Shown: positions 34,476 through 43,986 of the stretch, piece by piece
How the letters are laid out: the number at the start of each line of letters is the position of its first letter
Position numbering within the stretch: position 1 is the first letter of the stretch
Assembly: GCF_007827815.1 (NCBI RefSeq)
Contig: NZ_VITH01000012.1
Span: 62,001-126,000 of the forward strand
Direction of reading: 5' to 3'
Length of the DNA: 64,000 bases
DNA from: Azospirillum brasilense
Lineage (GTDB): Bacteria > Pseudomonadota > Alphaproteobacteria > Azospirillales > Azospirillaceae
Translations under genes and position numbers: made by a program
The notes under the pieces: model-generated
What the model saw: only the letters and a program-made list of their open reading frames with translations
The model's database searches: none
What the model was told of the DNA's origin: nothing

Positions 34476-37472
34476 ATGAGCGACGAGTTTCTTTTCGCCG
34501 ACGACGAGCCGGGTATCGAGGCCGAGACGGCGAAGGAAACGGCGCCGGAGCCCGCCGACCCCTGGATCATCCTGATCGTCGACGACGATCCGGCCATCCA
34601 CGCCACCACCAAGATGGTCCTGCGCGGCTTCACTTTCGAAGGCCGCCCGGCGCAGTTCCTCTCCGCCGGTACCGCGGCCGAGGCGCGCAGCCTGCTGGAG
34701 CAGAACCCGGCCATCGCCGTGGTGCTGCTGGACGTGGTGATGGAATCGGACGACGCCGGCCTGCGGCTGGTGCGCATGATCCGCAGCGAGCTGAACAACC
34801 GGCGCGTGCGCATCATCCTGCGCACCGGCCAGCCGGGGCAGGCGCCGGAACGCGACGTCATCCTGAACTACGACATCAACGACTACAAATCGAAGACGGA
34901 GCTGACGGCGCAGAAGCTGTTCACCTCGGTCGTCGCCGCCCTGCGCGGCTATCAGGACATCACCGCCATCGAGGACCACCGCCGGGGGCTGGAGCGAATC
35001 CTGGACGCCTCCTCCGCCCTGCTGGACAAGCGGACCATGGCGGAGTTCGTCCGCGGCGCGGTGTCGAAGATCGCCGAGATCTGCCCGCCCTGCGACGGCA
35101 TCGCCCTGTGCAGCCGCTGGACGGAGGAGGAAACCGGCGGCGCCGCGCGCGATCCGCTGGTGCTGGGGGCCGGCGGCATCCACGCGGCGGCGGAGGGCAA
35201 GCCGGTGCGCGCCGCCCTGCCGGCGGAGGCGGCGGAGGCGGTGACCCAGGCGCTGGCCGACGGACGCAACCGCTACGAACGGGAGCGCAGCCTGCTGGTC
35301 TTCCGTTCCACCTCGCGGCACCACGACACGGTGTTCCACATCAGCCACCGGCGTCCCCTGACCGAGGACGAGCGGCGGCTGCTGGAGGTCTTCTGCTCCA
35401 AGATCGCGGTCGGCTTCGACAACGTGCATCTCTACGAGGAGCTGAGCGCGCTCAACCGCAACCTGGAAAGCCAGGTGGCCGACCGCACCCGCGAACTGGT
35501 CGCCGCGACCGAGGCGGCCGAGGCGGCGAGGGCGGAGGCGGAGGCGGCCAACCAGGCCAAGTCGCTGTTCCTGGCGACGATGAGCCACGAGATCCGCACC
35601 CCGATGAACGGCGTCCAGGGCATGCTGGAGCTGCTGGAATACACGCCGCTGACCCCCGAGCAGCAGGAGCTGGTCGCCGTCGTGCGCGATTCGGCGGGGG
35701 CGCTGCTGACCATCATCAACGACATCCTGGACTTCTCGAAGATTGAGGCCGGGCGGCTCGACCTGGAACGGGCCCCGGTGTCGCTGTCCGCGGTGGTGGA
35801 GGGCGTGGCCGAGACGCTGGCCCCGGCGGCGCGGCAGAAGGACCTGACCCTGCTCACCTACGTCGATCCCGACCTGCCGCCGCTGGTCATGGGCGATTCG
35901 GTGCGCATCCGGCAGGTGCTGTTCAACATCGCCGGCAACGCCGTGAAGTTCACCCCTTCCGGCTCGGTGCGCATCCGGGCCGAGCTGGCGCGTTTCGAGG
36001 AGGGGCGGGCGACCATCCGCATCACCGTGACCGACACCGGCATCGGCATCGCCAGGGAGGCGCAGGCGCAGCTCTTCCGCCCCTTCACCCAGGCGGAGGC
36101 CTCGACCACCCGGCGCTTCGGCGGGACCGGACTGGGGCTGTCGATCTGCCGCCGTCTGGCCGAGCTGATGGGCGGCGCGGTGGGGGTGGCGAGCGAGCCG
36201 GGCCGCGGCTCCGCCTTCTGGTTCACCTTCACCGCCGATCTCGCCCCGGACAGCGACGCCGTGGGTGTCGCCGCTCCGCCGCTGGCCGGGCTGTCGGTGC
36301 TGCTCCTGGCCGCCGACGCGGAGGAGCGGCAGTGCCTTGCCCGCTACCTGAGCACCGATGGCGCGGTGCTGCTGGACGCGCCGGACGCGGCGGCGGGGGG
36401 GCGGGCCCTGCCGCCCGGCACGCCTTGCGACGTCGTGCTCACCACCGCCGAGACCGATCTGCCGGTGCTGGACACCGCGGCGCCGGGGCTGGGGCGCGGG
36501 CGGGTGCTGCTGGGCGGGCGCGGCGCCTTGATCGACGCGGTCGCTCTGGCGCGCCCGGTGCGCCGCGGCCATCTGGTGCGCGCCGTGCTGGCCGCCGCGG
36601 GCCGTGGTCCGGCGGTCGAGGCCGAGGCGGGGCATCCCGGACCGGTCACGGCGTCCCTGATCGCGGAGGGTGACGCGCGGTCCCCCCGCATCCTGGTGGC
36701 CGAGGACCACCCGACCAACCGGCAGGTCATCCAGCGGCAGCTCGCCCTGCTCGGCCAGACGGCGGATTTGGCCGAGGACGGCGTCCAGGCGCTGGGACTG
36801 TGGCGCGACGGCGATTACGCGCTGCTGCTGACCGACTGCCAGATGCCGGAGATGGACGGCTTCGAGCTGACCCGCCTGATCCGCGCCGAGGAGGCGGCGA
36901 GCGGGCGTGCCCGCCTGCCCATCATCGCGGTCACCGCCAACGCCATGGCCGGCGAGGCGCAGCGCTGCCTGTCCGCGGGGATGGACGACGCCCTGTCGAA
37001 GCCGGTGGAGATCGGCCAGCTGCGCCGCCTGCTGGACCGCCATCTGCCGTCCCGCCCCGCCGCCGCACCAGCGCCGGTTGCGCCCCCGCCCGCCGTGGTG
37101 GGGAGCTCCGATTCCGACGCCCTGACCATCAATGCACCGCCCATCGATGTGGGAGTCCTGGCGACTCTGTTCGACGGCGACATGGAGTTCGTCGGGCAGT
37201 TGCTTCAGGAGTTCATCGTTTCCAACAGCGCCAGCCGCGACCGTCTGGTTGCCGCCCACGCGGTGGAGGATTGGGACGGCGTGCGGCAGGCCGCCCACAA
37301 GCTGGCCGGATCGTCCCGCACGGTGGGCGCGCGCGAGCTTGCGGCGGCGAGCGACGCCATCGAGCTGGCCTGCGTGGACCGCCGGCTGGACGGCATTGGC
37401 GCGCTGGTGACCCGCGTCGACCATGAGCTTGGCCGCGCCGCCGCTTTCATTCATGGCATGGCGCCGGCTTAG
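34476..37472 (+). CDS. Hybrid sensor histidine kinase/response regulator (REC-DUF3369-HisKA-HATPase-REC-Hpt)
   Basis: A 998-residue cytoplasmic signalling protein. It starts with a receiver (LIVDDDPAIHATT, LLDVVM, about residues 30-160), then a DUF3369-like domain (about 160-330), a coiled coil, the HisKA box FLATMSHEIRTPMNGVQGMLE (His at about 373), and HATPase motifs (NIAGNAVKFT, DTGIGI, FGGTGLGLSI). A second receiver follows (ILVAEDHPTNRQ, LLTDCQMPEMDG, about 735-860) and then a C-terminal Hpt domain with AAHKLAGSSRTVGA. No membrane helices are seen, so the signal is cytoplasmic or comes through the first receiver. The output partner is not in view. ATG 34476 has GGAG eight bases upstream. 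Confidence 0.92.
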   Translation: MSDEFLFADDEPGIEAETAKETAPEPADPWIILIVDDDPAIHATTKMVLRGFTFEGRPAQFLSAGTAAEARSLLEQNPAIAVVLLDVVMESDDAGLRLVRMIRSELNNRRVRIILRTGQPGQAPERDVILNYDINDYKSKTELTAQKLFTSVVAALRGYQDITAIEDHRRGLERILDASSALLDKRTMAEFVRGAVSKIAEICPPCDGIALCSRWTEEETGGAARDPLVLGAGGIHAAAEGKPVRAALPAEAAEAVTQALADGRNRYERERSLLVFRSTSRHHDTVFHISHRRPLTEDERRLLEVFCSKIAVGFDNVHLYEELSALNRNLESQVADRTRELVAATEAAEAARAEAEAANQAKSLFLATMSHEIRTPMNGVQGMLELLEYTPLTPEQQELVAVVRDSAGALLTIINDILDFSKIEAGRLDLERAPVSLSAVVEGVAETLAPAARQKDLTLLTYVDPDLPPLVMGDSVRIRQVLFNIAGNAVKFTPSGSVRIRAELARFEEGRATIRITVTDTGIGIAREAQAQLFRPFTQAEASTTRRFGGTGLGLSICRRLAELMGGAVGVASEPGRGSAFWFTFTADLAPDSDAVGVAAPPLAGLSVLLLAADAEERQCLARYLSTDGAVLLDAPDAAAGGRALPPGTPCDVVLTTAETDLPVLDTAAPGLGRGRVLLGGRGALIDAVALARPVRRGHLVRAVLAAAGRGPAVEAEAGHPGPVTASLIAEGDARSPRILVAEDHPTNRQVIQRQLALLGQTADLAEDGVQALGLWRDGDYALLLTDCQMPEMDGFELTRLIRAEEAASGRARLPIIAVTANAMAGEAQRCLSAGMDDALSKPVEIGQLRRLLDRHLPSRPAAAPAPVAPPPAVVGSSDSDALTINAPPIDVGVLATLFDGDMEFVGQLLQEFIVSNSASRDRLVAAHAVEDWDGVRQAAHKLAGSSRTVGARELAAASDAIELACVDRRLDGIGALVTRVDHELGRAAAFIHGMAPA

Positions 37473-37522
37473 CGAGCCGTCGCCATGCCCTTCGGTCGAT
37501 CAGGCGGTTCCCGAACGGTTCC

Positions 37523-39514
37523 TCAAGCGGCCATCGGCCGCAGGGCTCGGTCGCGGACCAGCGCATTGAACCGCTGTTCGAACCTGGCCTTCGCCTCGTC
37601 CGGCAACTCGAAACGGACGTGGCAGCTCTCGGCCCCGACCGTCACAACGGTGAAGGGCAGGGGCATGCCGAAGCCGTCGATGTGCAGCGTGCCGCGCGAA
37701 CCGCTCATGGCGCCGTCCCAGACCTGCAGCGCAGCGCCGCTGGAGGACAGGTTGTGCAGGCGGCAGATCCGGTTGCCGGCGGGGGTGTCGGCGTGGGCGG
37801 GCAGATCCACCGAGTAGCGGGCCTCGCGGCGGCGGTCCACCTCGCTCATCGAGGTGCGGACGACACGGACCAGGGTGCCGCGCAGTTCCTCGATGCTTCC
37901 CGAGACGTCGTCGGCGATGACGCGCACGTCGGCGGCGTGGTCACCGGTGGCCTTCGCCTCGCTCGACACCTCGGCAATGCGGCGGGAAACCTCGCGCGCG
38001 GCTTCGGCGGTCTGGTTGACGCTGCGGCTGATCTCCTGGGTCGCGGCGGCCTGCTCCTCCATCGCGGCCGCGATCGCTCCGGCCACCTGATCCACTTCGC
38101 CGATGCTGCCGGTGATGGTGGAGACGGCGGCCACGGCGCCGCTGGTCGCCGCCTGGATCTCGCCGATCTGCTGGGCGATGTCCTCGGTCGCCTGTGCGGT
38201 CTGGCTTGCCAGATTCTTCACCTCGCTGGCCACCACGGCGAATCCCTTGCCGGCCTCGCCGGCCCTTGCGGCCTCGATGGTGGCGTTCAGCGCCAACAGA
38301 TTGGTCTGGCTTGCGATGTTCTGGATAAGCTGGGCGACATCGCCGATCCTCTGCACCGCGTTGGACAGCGACTGGATGGTGCCGCGCGCCAGATCGCCGT
38401 TCTCCACGGCAATTCGGGTGATGCTGCTGGCCTGCGCCACCTGGGTGCCGATCTCGCGGATCGAGGCGGCCAACTCCTCCGAGGCGGCGGCGACGGTCTG
38501 GGCGTTGCGCAGGGCCTGCTCCGCCGCGGTGGCCACGGACTGGCTGTTCGCCCCGACCGCGCTCGCCGACTGGGCCATGGCAGCGGCGTTGCGTTCCATC
38601 CGCTCGGTGCGTTCGGACACTTGATCCACGGCGTTGCGGGTTTCGCGCTCCACCGTTTGCGCCATGTTCTCCAGCGCGTCGCGCTTGGCGATCTCGGCCT
38701 GCTCGCGTTGGCGCTCCTGCTCCCGGCGCATGCGCTGGTTCTCCAGCCCGTTGGCCTTGAACACCTCCACCGCCTGGGCCATCGCGCCGATCTCGTCGCG
38801 CCCGCCGGTCGCCGGCACGATGGTGTCATAGTCACCGCCGACGATGCGCCGCATCGTCTCGGTGAGCCGCGCCACCGGCCGTACGACGCGGAGCACCACC
38901 ACCGCCATGCCCAGGATCACCATCACAGCGCCGATCCCCAGGAGCACCAGGGAGGTTACATTGGCGGTGGCGTGGGTGGCTTGAGCCTCCGCATAGCGCT
39001 CCCCGGCGACGCGCACCTGAAGGTCGATGAGTTGGCTGATGCCGTCGGTGACGGGGTCAATCGTCTGGTACAGTTCGTTCTTCACGTAAACGTCGAGGGC
39101 AGCGGCGTCCCGACCCGACAGGACGCCGATCAGCCGTTCCACCGCCGCGTCGGCTTTGGCCATTTCCGGCTTGATCCCATTCACCAGCGCCGTCTCTTCC
39201 TGGTCGAGGTTGGTGCCGAGATAGGCGTTCCAGCGCTCGCGAATGTCATCCTTGGCCTTGCGGATGGAAGACAGGCTTTCGTTCCAGGTGAAGTTGCCAT
39301 TGCGCGCCTTGTGCGAGGCATCGACGATGAAGACGGCATAGGCGTCGGAGATGATCTTGAGGTCTCGCAAGGGCAGAACGCGCTCATCGTGGACCGTGCG
39401 GAGATTCCCGTTCGCCACGTTGAGCGCGCGCAACCCTGCCAGATCGCTCAGCGCCAGCAGGGCGCCCAGCAGGCTGAGAACCGAGAGCAAAATGAATTTG
39501 ATGGTGAATCTCAT
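37523..39514 (-). CDS. Methyl-accepting chemotaxis protein with four-helix sensor and C-terminal PilZ domain
   Basis: A 663-residue chemoreceptor. A membrane helix (about 7-27) precedes a 4HB_MCP-type helical sensor (about 30-185), a second membrane helix (about 188-210), HAMP, and a signalling domain with tip IASQTNLLALNATIEAARAGE. The C-terminal PilZ domain has RREAR and NLSSSG motifs for c-di-GMP. The domain order is the same as in the receptor at 23670-25730, but the sensor sequences differ. A. brasilense Tlp1, an energy-taxis receptor that binds c-di-GMP, has this architecture. Basis for the link is domain layout only. Confidence 0.9.
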   Translation of the reverse strand: MRFTIKFILLSVLSLLGALLALSDLAGLRALNVANGNLRTVHDERVLPLRDLKIISDAYAVFIVDASHKARNGNFTWNESLSSIRKAKDDIRERWNAYLGTNLDQEETALVNGIKPEMAKADAAVERLIGVLSGRDAAALDVYVKNELYQTIDPVTDGISQLIDLQVRVAGERYAEAQATHATANVTSLVLLGIGAVMVILGMAVVVLRVVRPVARLTETMRRIVGGDYDTIVPATGGRDEIGAMAQAVEVFKANGLENQRMRREQERQREQAEIAKRDALENMAQTVERETRNAVDQVSERTERMERNAAAMAQSASAVGANSQSVATAAEQALRNAQTVAAASEELAASIREIGTQVAQASSITRIAVENGDLARGTIQSLSNAVQRIGDVAQLIQNIASQTNLLALNATIEAARAGEAGKGFAVVASEVKNLASQTAQATEDIAQQIGEIQAATSGAVAAVSTITGSIGEVDQVAGAIAAAMEEQAAATQEISRSVNQTAEAAREVSRRIAEVSSEAKATGDHAADVRVIADDVSGSIEELRGTLVRVVRTSMSEVDRRREARYSVDLPAHADTPAGNRICRLHNLSSSGAALQVWDGAMSGSRGTLHIDGFGMPLPFTVVTVGAESCHVRFELPDEAKARFEQRFNALVRDRALRPMAA

Positions 39515-39604
39515 GAAGCGCTCCCTTTGTGCAGCGGATTCGGATCCGCCTGCGTCCGTTTCTTTTCGAGCGCCAATGTGAGCTTCAATAAGTAAATAAA
39601 TTCA

Positions 39605-39666
39605 AAAGGCCGCCGCCATTCCTTCGTTGTAAGCGGTCATATGTTGGACATCAAGCGGCGGCCTTT
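39605..39666. terminator. Inverted repeat, possible bidirectional terminator
   Basis: AAAGGCCGCCGC (39605-39616) pairs with GCGGCGGCCTTT (39655-39666), with T runs on the outer side of both strands. The loop is long (38 bases), which weakens the call. It lies downstream of the 99-residue gene and upstream of the chemoreceptor gene. Confidence 0.5.
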
Positions 39667-39728
39667 TTGATATCTATCCTGCGTTATGCTTTGTATTGGT
39701 CTTTGTCATAGGGAGGGTTTGGAAAATT

Positions 39729-40028
39729 TCAGTGAACCTTTATTTCGTTGCCGTGATCCCGGCGATAAATGTGCACATGGTAGGCGGCCATCGGATTGCC
39801 CCGGACATACTCCAGCAGACGGCGTTCCATGTCCGGTGTGGCGTTGCGGATCAGCATCTGCCAAGCCGGCTCCATGGTGGCGCGCTGCGTCTCGTTGTGC
39901 GGCAGCATGATGAAGCCTGCCCATTCCGGCCGGAAGTCAGCGAGGTAGCTTTCGGCATAATGCCGCATCATGGATGCGTCATTGACGTTGACCGACTTCA
40001 TGTTCTCGAAGCAGACACGAAGCTGCAT
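39729..40028 (-). CDS. Hypothetical protein, 99 residues
   Basis: A 99-residue soluble protein that I do not recognise. It has motifs MKSVNVNDASMMRHYAESYLADF, PEWAGFIMLPHNE and RATMEPAWQMLIRN, and is rich in Met, His and aromatic residues, unlike a random frame in GC-rich DNA. The ATG at 40028 has GGGAG seven to eight bases upstream. It stands alone between the PilZ chemoreceptor gene and the fixX terminator. Base composition is lower in GC than its neighbours. The function is unknown. Confidence 0.6.
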   Translation of the reverse strand: MQLRVCFENMKSVNVNDASMMRHYAESYLADFRPEWAGFIMLPHNETQRATMEPAWQMLIRNATPDMERRLLEYVRGNPMAAYHVHIYRRDHGNEIKVH

Positions 40029-40147
40029 GTTCCGTCTCCCTCGTTTCGCGAGTCTCGATACAACGGATATGTGCAGTGTTCGTCCCTTCCGCACCCATCC
40101 GACGGCTGAAAATTCGGGTGGGACCTGCCGCGCTCCCGCCATGAAGA

Positions 40148-40178
40148 AAACCCCTCCCCGCGGAGCGGGAAGGGGTTT
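40148..40178 (-). terminator. Rho-independent-type terminator after fixX
   Basis: AAACCCCT-CCCGC and GCGGG-AGGGGTTT form a strong stem (one mismatch) with a three-base loop. On the minus strand it is followed by TTCTTC. It lies 74 bases past the fixX stop codon and closes the fix operon. Confidence 0.7.
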
Positions 40179-40251
40179 CAGTCATGGCGGATAGGAGAGG
40201 GAGACGACCGGCGGAGCAGCGGCGAAAGCCGTAGGACCGCCGGTGCGTTCC

Positions 40252-40545
40252 TCAACCAAACTTATAACTGATGCCGTAGCCGCCCCGTGGGTAGTCCCAC
40301 TGAATATTTTCCTTGTCCTGGCAGACCACGCGGCAGGTGCCGCATTCCAGGCAGCCATCGGTGGCCAGCGTCACGCTGCCCGTCTCGTTCTTGCTGTAGC
40401 AGGCGGCCGGGCAGCAGACGGTGCAGGCCTGGGACTCGCAGGACTTGCAGACCGCGTCGTTGCGGATCTGGATGTGCGGCCGGCTTTCGTCGACGATGTA
40501 GCGGTTCTGGTACAGCTTCTCTTCGATCTTGACCACGATGCTCAT
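40252..40545 (-). CDS. fixX: Ferredoxin-like protein FixX
   Basis: FixX is the ferredoxin-type partner of the FixABC electron-bifurcating complex, which drives electrons from NADH to low-potential carriers and quinone for nitrogenase. The 97-residue product has Cys motifs CKSCESQACTVCCPAAC and DGCLECGTCRVVC, typical of the family. The ATG at 40545 overlaps the fixC stop codon by four bases, so translation is coupled. It is the last gene of fixABCX and is followed by a terminator. Confidence 0.96.
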   Translation of the reverse strand: MSIVVKIEEKLYQNRYIVDESRPHIQIRNDAVCKSCESQACTVCCPAACYSKNETGSVTLATDGCLECGTCRVVCQDKENIQWDYPRGGYGISYKFG

Positions 40546-41843
40546 CGCACGGCCCTCACCAGCTTGATTGCGTCGCCGACCAGACCCATGATCGAGCGCT
40601 TCTTGACGAAGGACTTCATGATCTCCTTCTCCTTCGTCCTCTTGTCGACGCTGTCCACGGTGAACCAGCTGTGGGCCGCGGCGGTCAGCGTGTCGGGATA
40701 GGCGCCGAAGAACTGCTTGTTCTCGTGCATGATGCCCGGCAGGTTCCGGTACTTCTTCAGGTCCTTCATGATGAAGCTGTCGTCCAGCTTCTTCTTGTAG
40801 GCGGCGAGGTTGGCGGCGTTGAAGGGCTTGCCGGCCTGCTTCAGCTCGATCACCGTCTCTGCCGCCATGCGGCCCGACGCCATGGCGAGGTTGGAGCCCT
40901 CGCGGTGGGCGGCGTTGTTGAAGTGGGCGGCGTCGCCGACCACCATCCAGCCGTCGCCGTAGAGCTGCGGAACCGCCTTGTAGCCGCCCTCCGGGATCAT
41001 GTGGGCGGCGTATTCCTTCATCTCCGCCCCTTCGATCAGCGGCTTGATGACGGGGTGGTTCTTCAGGTCCTCCAGCATCTTGTAGGGCGGGATGGCGCCC
41101 TCCTTGAAGTCGGAGATCAGGCAGCCGATGCCGATCGTCAGCGATTCCTTGTTGGTGTAGAGGAACGCCGTGCCGACCATGCCCTTGGTCACCTTGCCCA
41201 TGATCTCGATGACCACGCCCTCTTCGTCCTTCAGGCCGAAGCGCTGCTGGATCAGTTCGGGATCGATGAACAGGATTTCCTTGACGGCCAGCGCGACGTT
41301 CTGCGGTGCCAGCTCCTGCTGGAAGCCGGTGCGGCGGGCGAGCAGGGCGTTCACGCCGTCGGCCATGATGACCACGTCGGCGTGGATCTCGCCGCCCTCG
41401 CGGTCGGTGCGCACGCCGATGACCTTGCCCGAGGCGTCGCGGATCAGCTCCGTCACCGTGGTCTCGCAGATCTGCAGGCCGCCGGCCTCGCGGATCTTTT
41501 CGGAGAACCACTTGTCGATGTTGGCGCGGATGATCGTGTAGCGGTTCGGCTTGTCGCTGTTGAAAGCCTCCGACCGGTAGTTGGTGCCGATGTAGTTGTC
41601 GTCGCCGAGCAGCCAGACGCGCTGTTCGATGATGTGGCGCTCGGTCGGGCAATCCTCGCGGAAGTCCGGGATGATCTTCTCCAGCTCGGCGGCGTACATG
41701 ATGCCGCCCTGGACGTTCTTGGCGCCGGGATACTCCCCGCGCTCGAGCTGAAGAACGTTGAGGCCCTGCTTGGCCAGCGTGTAGGCCGCCGCGTTGCCGG
41801 ACGGGCCGGCACCGATGACGATGGCGTCGAACTTTTCGACCAT
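40542..41843 (-). CDS. fixC: FixC, ETF-ubiquinone oxidoreductase-like flavoprotein
   Basis: FixC is the FAD protein of the FixABCX complex that passes electrons between the FixAB flavoprotein, quinone and FixX. The 433-residue product has the N-terminal FAD dinucleotide motif AIVIGAGPSGNAAAYTLAKQG, the second FAD motif VVGDAAHFNNAAHREGSNLAMASG, and GGIMYAAELEKIIP. Its length is normal for FixC. It sits between fixB (29-base gap) and fixX (4-base overlap). Confidence 0.97.
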   Translation of the reverse strand: MVEKFDAIVIGAGPSGNAAAYTLAKQGLNVLQLERGEYPGAKNVQGGIMYAAELEKIIPDFREDCPTERHIIEQRVWLLGDDNYIGTNYRSEAFNSDKPNRYTIIRANIDKWFSEKIREAGGLQICETTVTELIRDASGKVIGVRTDREGGEIHADVVIMADGVNALLARRTGFQQELAPQNVALAVKEILFIDPELIQQRFGLKDEEGVVIEIMGKVTKGMVGTAFLYTNKESLTIGIGCLISDFKEGAIPPYKMLEDLKNHPVIKPLIEGAEMKEYAAHMIPEGGYKAVPQLYGDGWMVVGDAAHFNNAAHREGSNLAMASGRMAAETVIELKQAGKPFNAANLAAYKKKLDDSFIMKDLKKYRNLPGIMHENKQFFGAYPDTLTAAAHSWFTVDSVDKRTKEKEIMKSFVKKRSIMGLVGDAIKLVRAVR

Positions 41844-41872
41844 GTCCTGTTGGCTCCTTATCGTCCGGTTGC

Positions 41873-42952
41873 TTAGCCGGCCAGCCGGTTGACCGACAGG
41901 CGCTTGCCGAAGGCGTCGGTCAGGGCCGGCAGGATGGTCAGCGCGTCGCCGACCAGCCCGAGATGGGCGAAGTCGAAGATCGGCGCGTTGGGATCGGTGT
42001 TGATGGCCAGGATCAGGTCGGACTTCTCCATGCCGACCCGGTGCTGGATGGCGCCGGAGATGCCGGCGGCGATGTAGAGCTTCGGGCGCACCGTCTTGCC
42101 GGTCTGCCCGACCTGACGGTCGAAGCCGGTCCAGCCGGCCTGGACCAGCGGACGGGTCACCCCGACCTCGCCGCCCAGAACCTTGGCGAGGTCGAAGACC
42201 AGCTTCAGGTTCTCCGGCTTGCCGAGACCCTTGCCCGCCGCGACGATGATGTCGGCGAAGGCGAGCTGCGCCTCGTTCTGCTCGCGGTCGGCGATGAAGC
42301 TCAGCACCTTGGTGATGACGTCGTCCTCGCGCAGCGCCGGGAACACCTCGACCACGCGGCCGGTGCGGTTGTCGTCGCGGTCGGGCATCGACATCACGCG
42401 CGGCCGCACCGTGGCCATCTGCGGCCGGTAGGCCAGCGTCTGGATGGTGCAGAGCAGCGTGCCGCCGAAGGTCGGGCGGGTGGCCGCCAGCGACCGGTTG
42501 TCCATGTAGATGTCCAGCTCGGTGCAGTCGGCGGTCAGGCCGGTGGCGAGCGTGGTGGCGATGGCGCCGGCGAGGTCGCGGCCCAGCGTGGTGGCGCCCA
42601 GCAGCACGATCTCCGGCTTGTAGGTGTTGACCACGTCGGTCATCACCCGGGTGTAGGGATCGGTGCGGTAGTCGGCCAGGACCGGGTCGGTCACCTTGTA
42701 GACGACGTCGGCGCCGTAGGTGAAGGCGTCGCCGCAGATGGCGTTCAGCTCCGGGCTGTCGGCGCCCAGCACCACGGCCCCCACCTCGACCCCCAGCTTG
42801 TCGGCGAGCTTGCGGGCCTCGCCCACCAGCTCCCACGACACGGAATGGACGGAGCCGCGCTCCTGCTCCACGATCACCCAGATGCCCTTGTATTCCTTCA
42901 GGTGCTCGGGCAGTTGGAACTTGCGTCCCTGCGGCTTGCTTGGTTCGCTCAT
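41873..42952 (-). CDS. fixB: FixB, electron transfer flavoprotein alpha subunit
   Basis: FixB is the alpha subunit of the nitrogen-fixation ETF that with FixA bifurcates electrons. The 359-residue product has an N-terminal ETF domain (GIWVIVEQERGSVHSVSWELVGEAR) and the C-terminal FAD-binding domain with VGQTGKTVRPKLYIAAGISGAIQH and LILAINTDPNAPIFDFAHLGLVGD. ATG 42952 has GGAG eight bases upstream. It follows fixA by 39 bases. Confidence 0.97.
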   Translation of the reverse strand: MSEPSKPQGRKFQLPEHLKEYKGIWVIVEQERGSVHSVSWELVGEARKLADKLGVEVGAVVLGADSPELNAICGDAFTYGADVVYKVTDPVLADYRTDPYTRVMTDVVNTYKPEIVLLGATTLGRDLAGAIATTLATGLTADCTELDIYMDNRSLAATRPTFGGTLLCTIQTLAYRPQMATVRPRVMSMPDRDDNRTGRVVEVFPALREDDVITKVLSFIADREQNEAQLAFADIIVAAGKGLGKPENLKLVFDLAKVLGGEVGVTRPLVQAGWTGFDRQVGQTGKTVRPKLYIAAGISGAIQHRVGMEKSDLILAINTDPNAPIFDFAHLGLVGDALTILPALTDAFGKRLSVNRLAG

Positions 42953-42991
42953 CGGGATGTCTCCGGCGGAGGATTCGTCAGGAACGGCGCG

Positions 42992-43858
42992 TCACAGCCC
43001 AGCGGCGGCGCGGGCGAGCAGCTCGTCGGCGAGTTTCGGCTGGGCGCCGAGAATGGCCTCGACCGCGGCGGCGGCCATAGCTTCGGCGCTGGGGGCTTCC
43101 GCGGTGGGGGCCTCGGCCTCGACCATCGTCGCCTTCTGGGCGCGCGGCTTGGGCACGAAGACCTTCGACACGACGGTGGGCGAGCCCTTCAGCCCGACCT
43201 TCGTCTCTTCGGCGCCGGTGGTGTCCTTGCTCCAGGTCTTCAGGCCGTAGCGGGCGGCGCGGAACATGTCGTCCATCTTGCCGAAGCGGATGGTGTTCGT
43301 GCCTTCCAGCATCGTGATCATGCAGGGCAGGGCGGTCTTCAGCACCTGCACGCCGCCTTCGGAGCGGCGGTGCACGACGATCTCCCGGGCGCCCTGGTCG
43401 ATCGATTCAATCTTCGTGATGTAGGTGAGCTGCTGGAAGCCCAGCCGCGTGGCGATGCCCGGACCGACCTGCGCGGTGTCGCCGTCGACCGTCTGCTTGC
43501 CGCAGAAGACCAGATCGACCTGTTCCTCTTCCGACAGCTTCTTGATGGCGGAGGTCAGCGCGTAGGAGGTCGCCAGCGTGTCCGACCCGGCGAACTTGCG
43601 GTCGGTCAGCAGCACCGCGTCGTCGGCGCCCAGCGACAGCGCCTTGCGCAGCGAGGTTTCGGCCATCGGCGGCCCCATGGTCAGGACGGTCACGCGGGCG
43701 CCGACCTTGTCCTTGATCCGCAGCGCCTCCTCCAGCGAGAAGAGGTCGAAGGGGTTGATGATGGCCGGGACGCCCTGACGCATGATCGTGTTCGTCACGG
43801 GGTGGATGCGGATCTGGGCGCTGTCGGGCACCTGTTTGATACAGACAACGATGTGCAT
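42992..43858 (-). CDS. fixA: FixA, electron transfer flavoprotein beta subunit
   Basis: FixA is the beta subunit of the FixAB flavoprotein. The 288-residue product begins MHIVVCIKQVPDS and carries LTMGPPMAETSLRKALSLGADDAVLLTDR and FCGKQTVDGDTAQVGPGIATRLG, which form the nucleotide-binding ETF-beta fold. The ATG at 43858 has AGGAG six bases upstream and is preferred over an upstream in-frame start. It is first in fixABCX and is preceded by a sigma-54 promoter with three NifA-type sites, so its expression should need NifA and RpoN. Confidence 0.97.
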   Translation of the reverse strand: MHIVVCIKQVPDSAQIRIHPVTNTIMRQGVPAIINPFDLFSLEEALRIKDKVGARVTVLTMGPPMAETSLRKALSLGADDAVLLTDRKFAGSDTLATSYALTSAIKKLSEEEQVDLVFCGKQTVDGDTAQVGPGIATRLGFQQLTYITKIESIDQGAREIVVHRRSEGGVQVLKTALPCMITMLEGTNTIRFGKMDDMFRAARYGLKTWSKDTTGAEETKVGLKGSPTVVSKVFVPKPRAQKATMVEAEAPTAEAPSAEAMAAAAVEAILGAQPKLADELLARAAAGL

Positions 43859-43913
43859 CCCGGTCTCCTTGACATTCCGCCGCCTGTCGCGCGGCGTGGC
43901 TACGGCCCTATCA

Positions 43914-43928
43914 GCAAGCGGCGTGCCA
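43914..43928 (-). promoter_or_regulatory. Sigma-54 (-24/-12) promoter of fixABCX
   Basis: On the minus strand TGGCACGCCGCTTGC matches the RpoN consensus TGGCACG-N4-TTGC exactly. It is 56 bases before the fixA ATG. The same 15-mer, within a shared 19-base string, precedes the iscA-type gene at 49474. Confidence 0.95.
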
Positions 43929-43986
43929 GTTCCGATGATCTTGATTAAGTTACTGGTTTTCATAGATTTTATGGCTGTTGAGAGAT

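Noticed and set aside
34410..37454. A 1014-codon open frame opposite the hybrid histidine kinase
   Set aside because: The sense strand encodes a kinase with all expected motifs; the antisense product is Arg/His/Gln-rich without domains.
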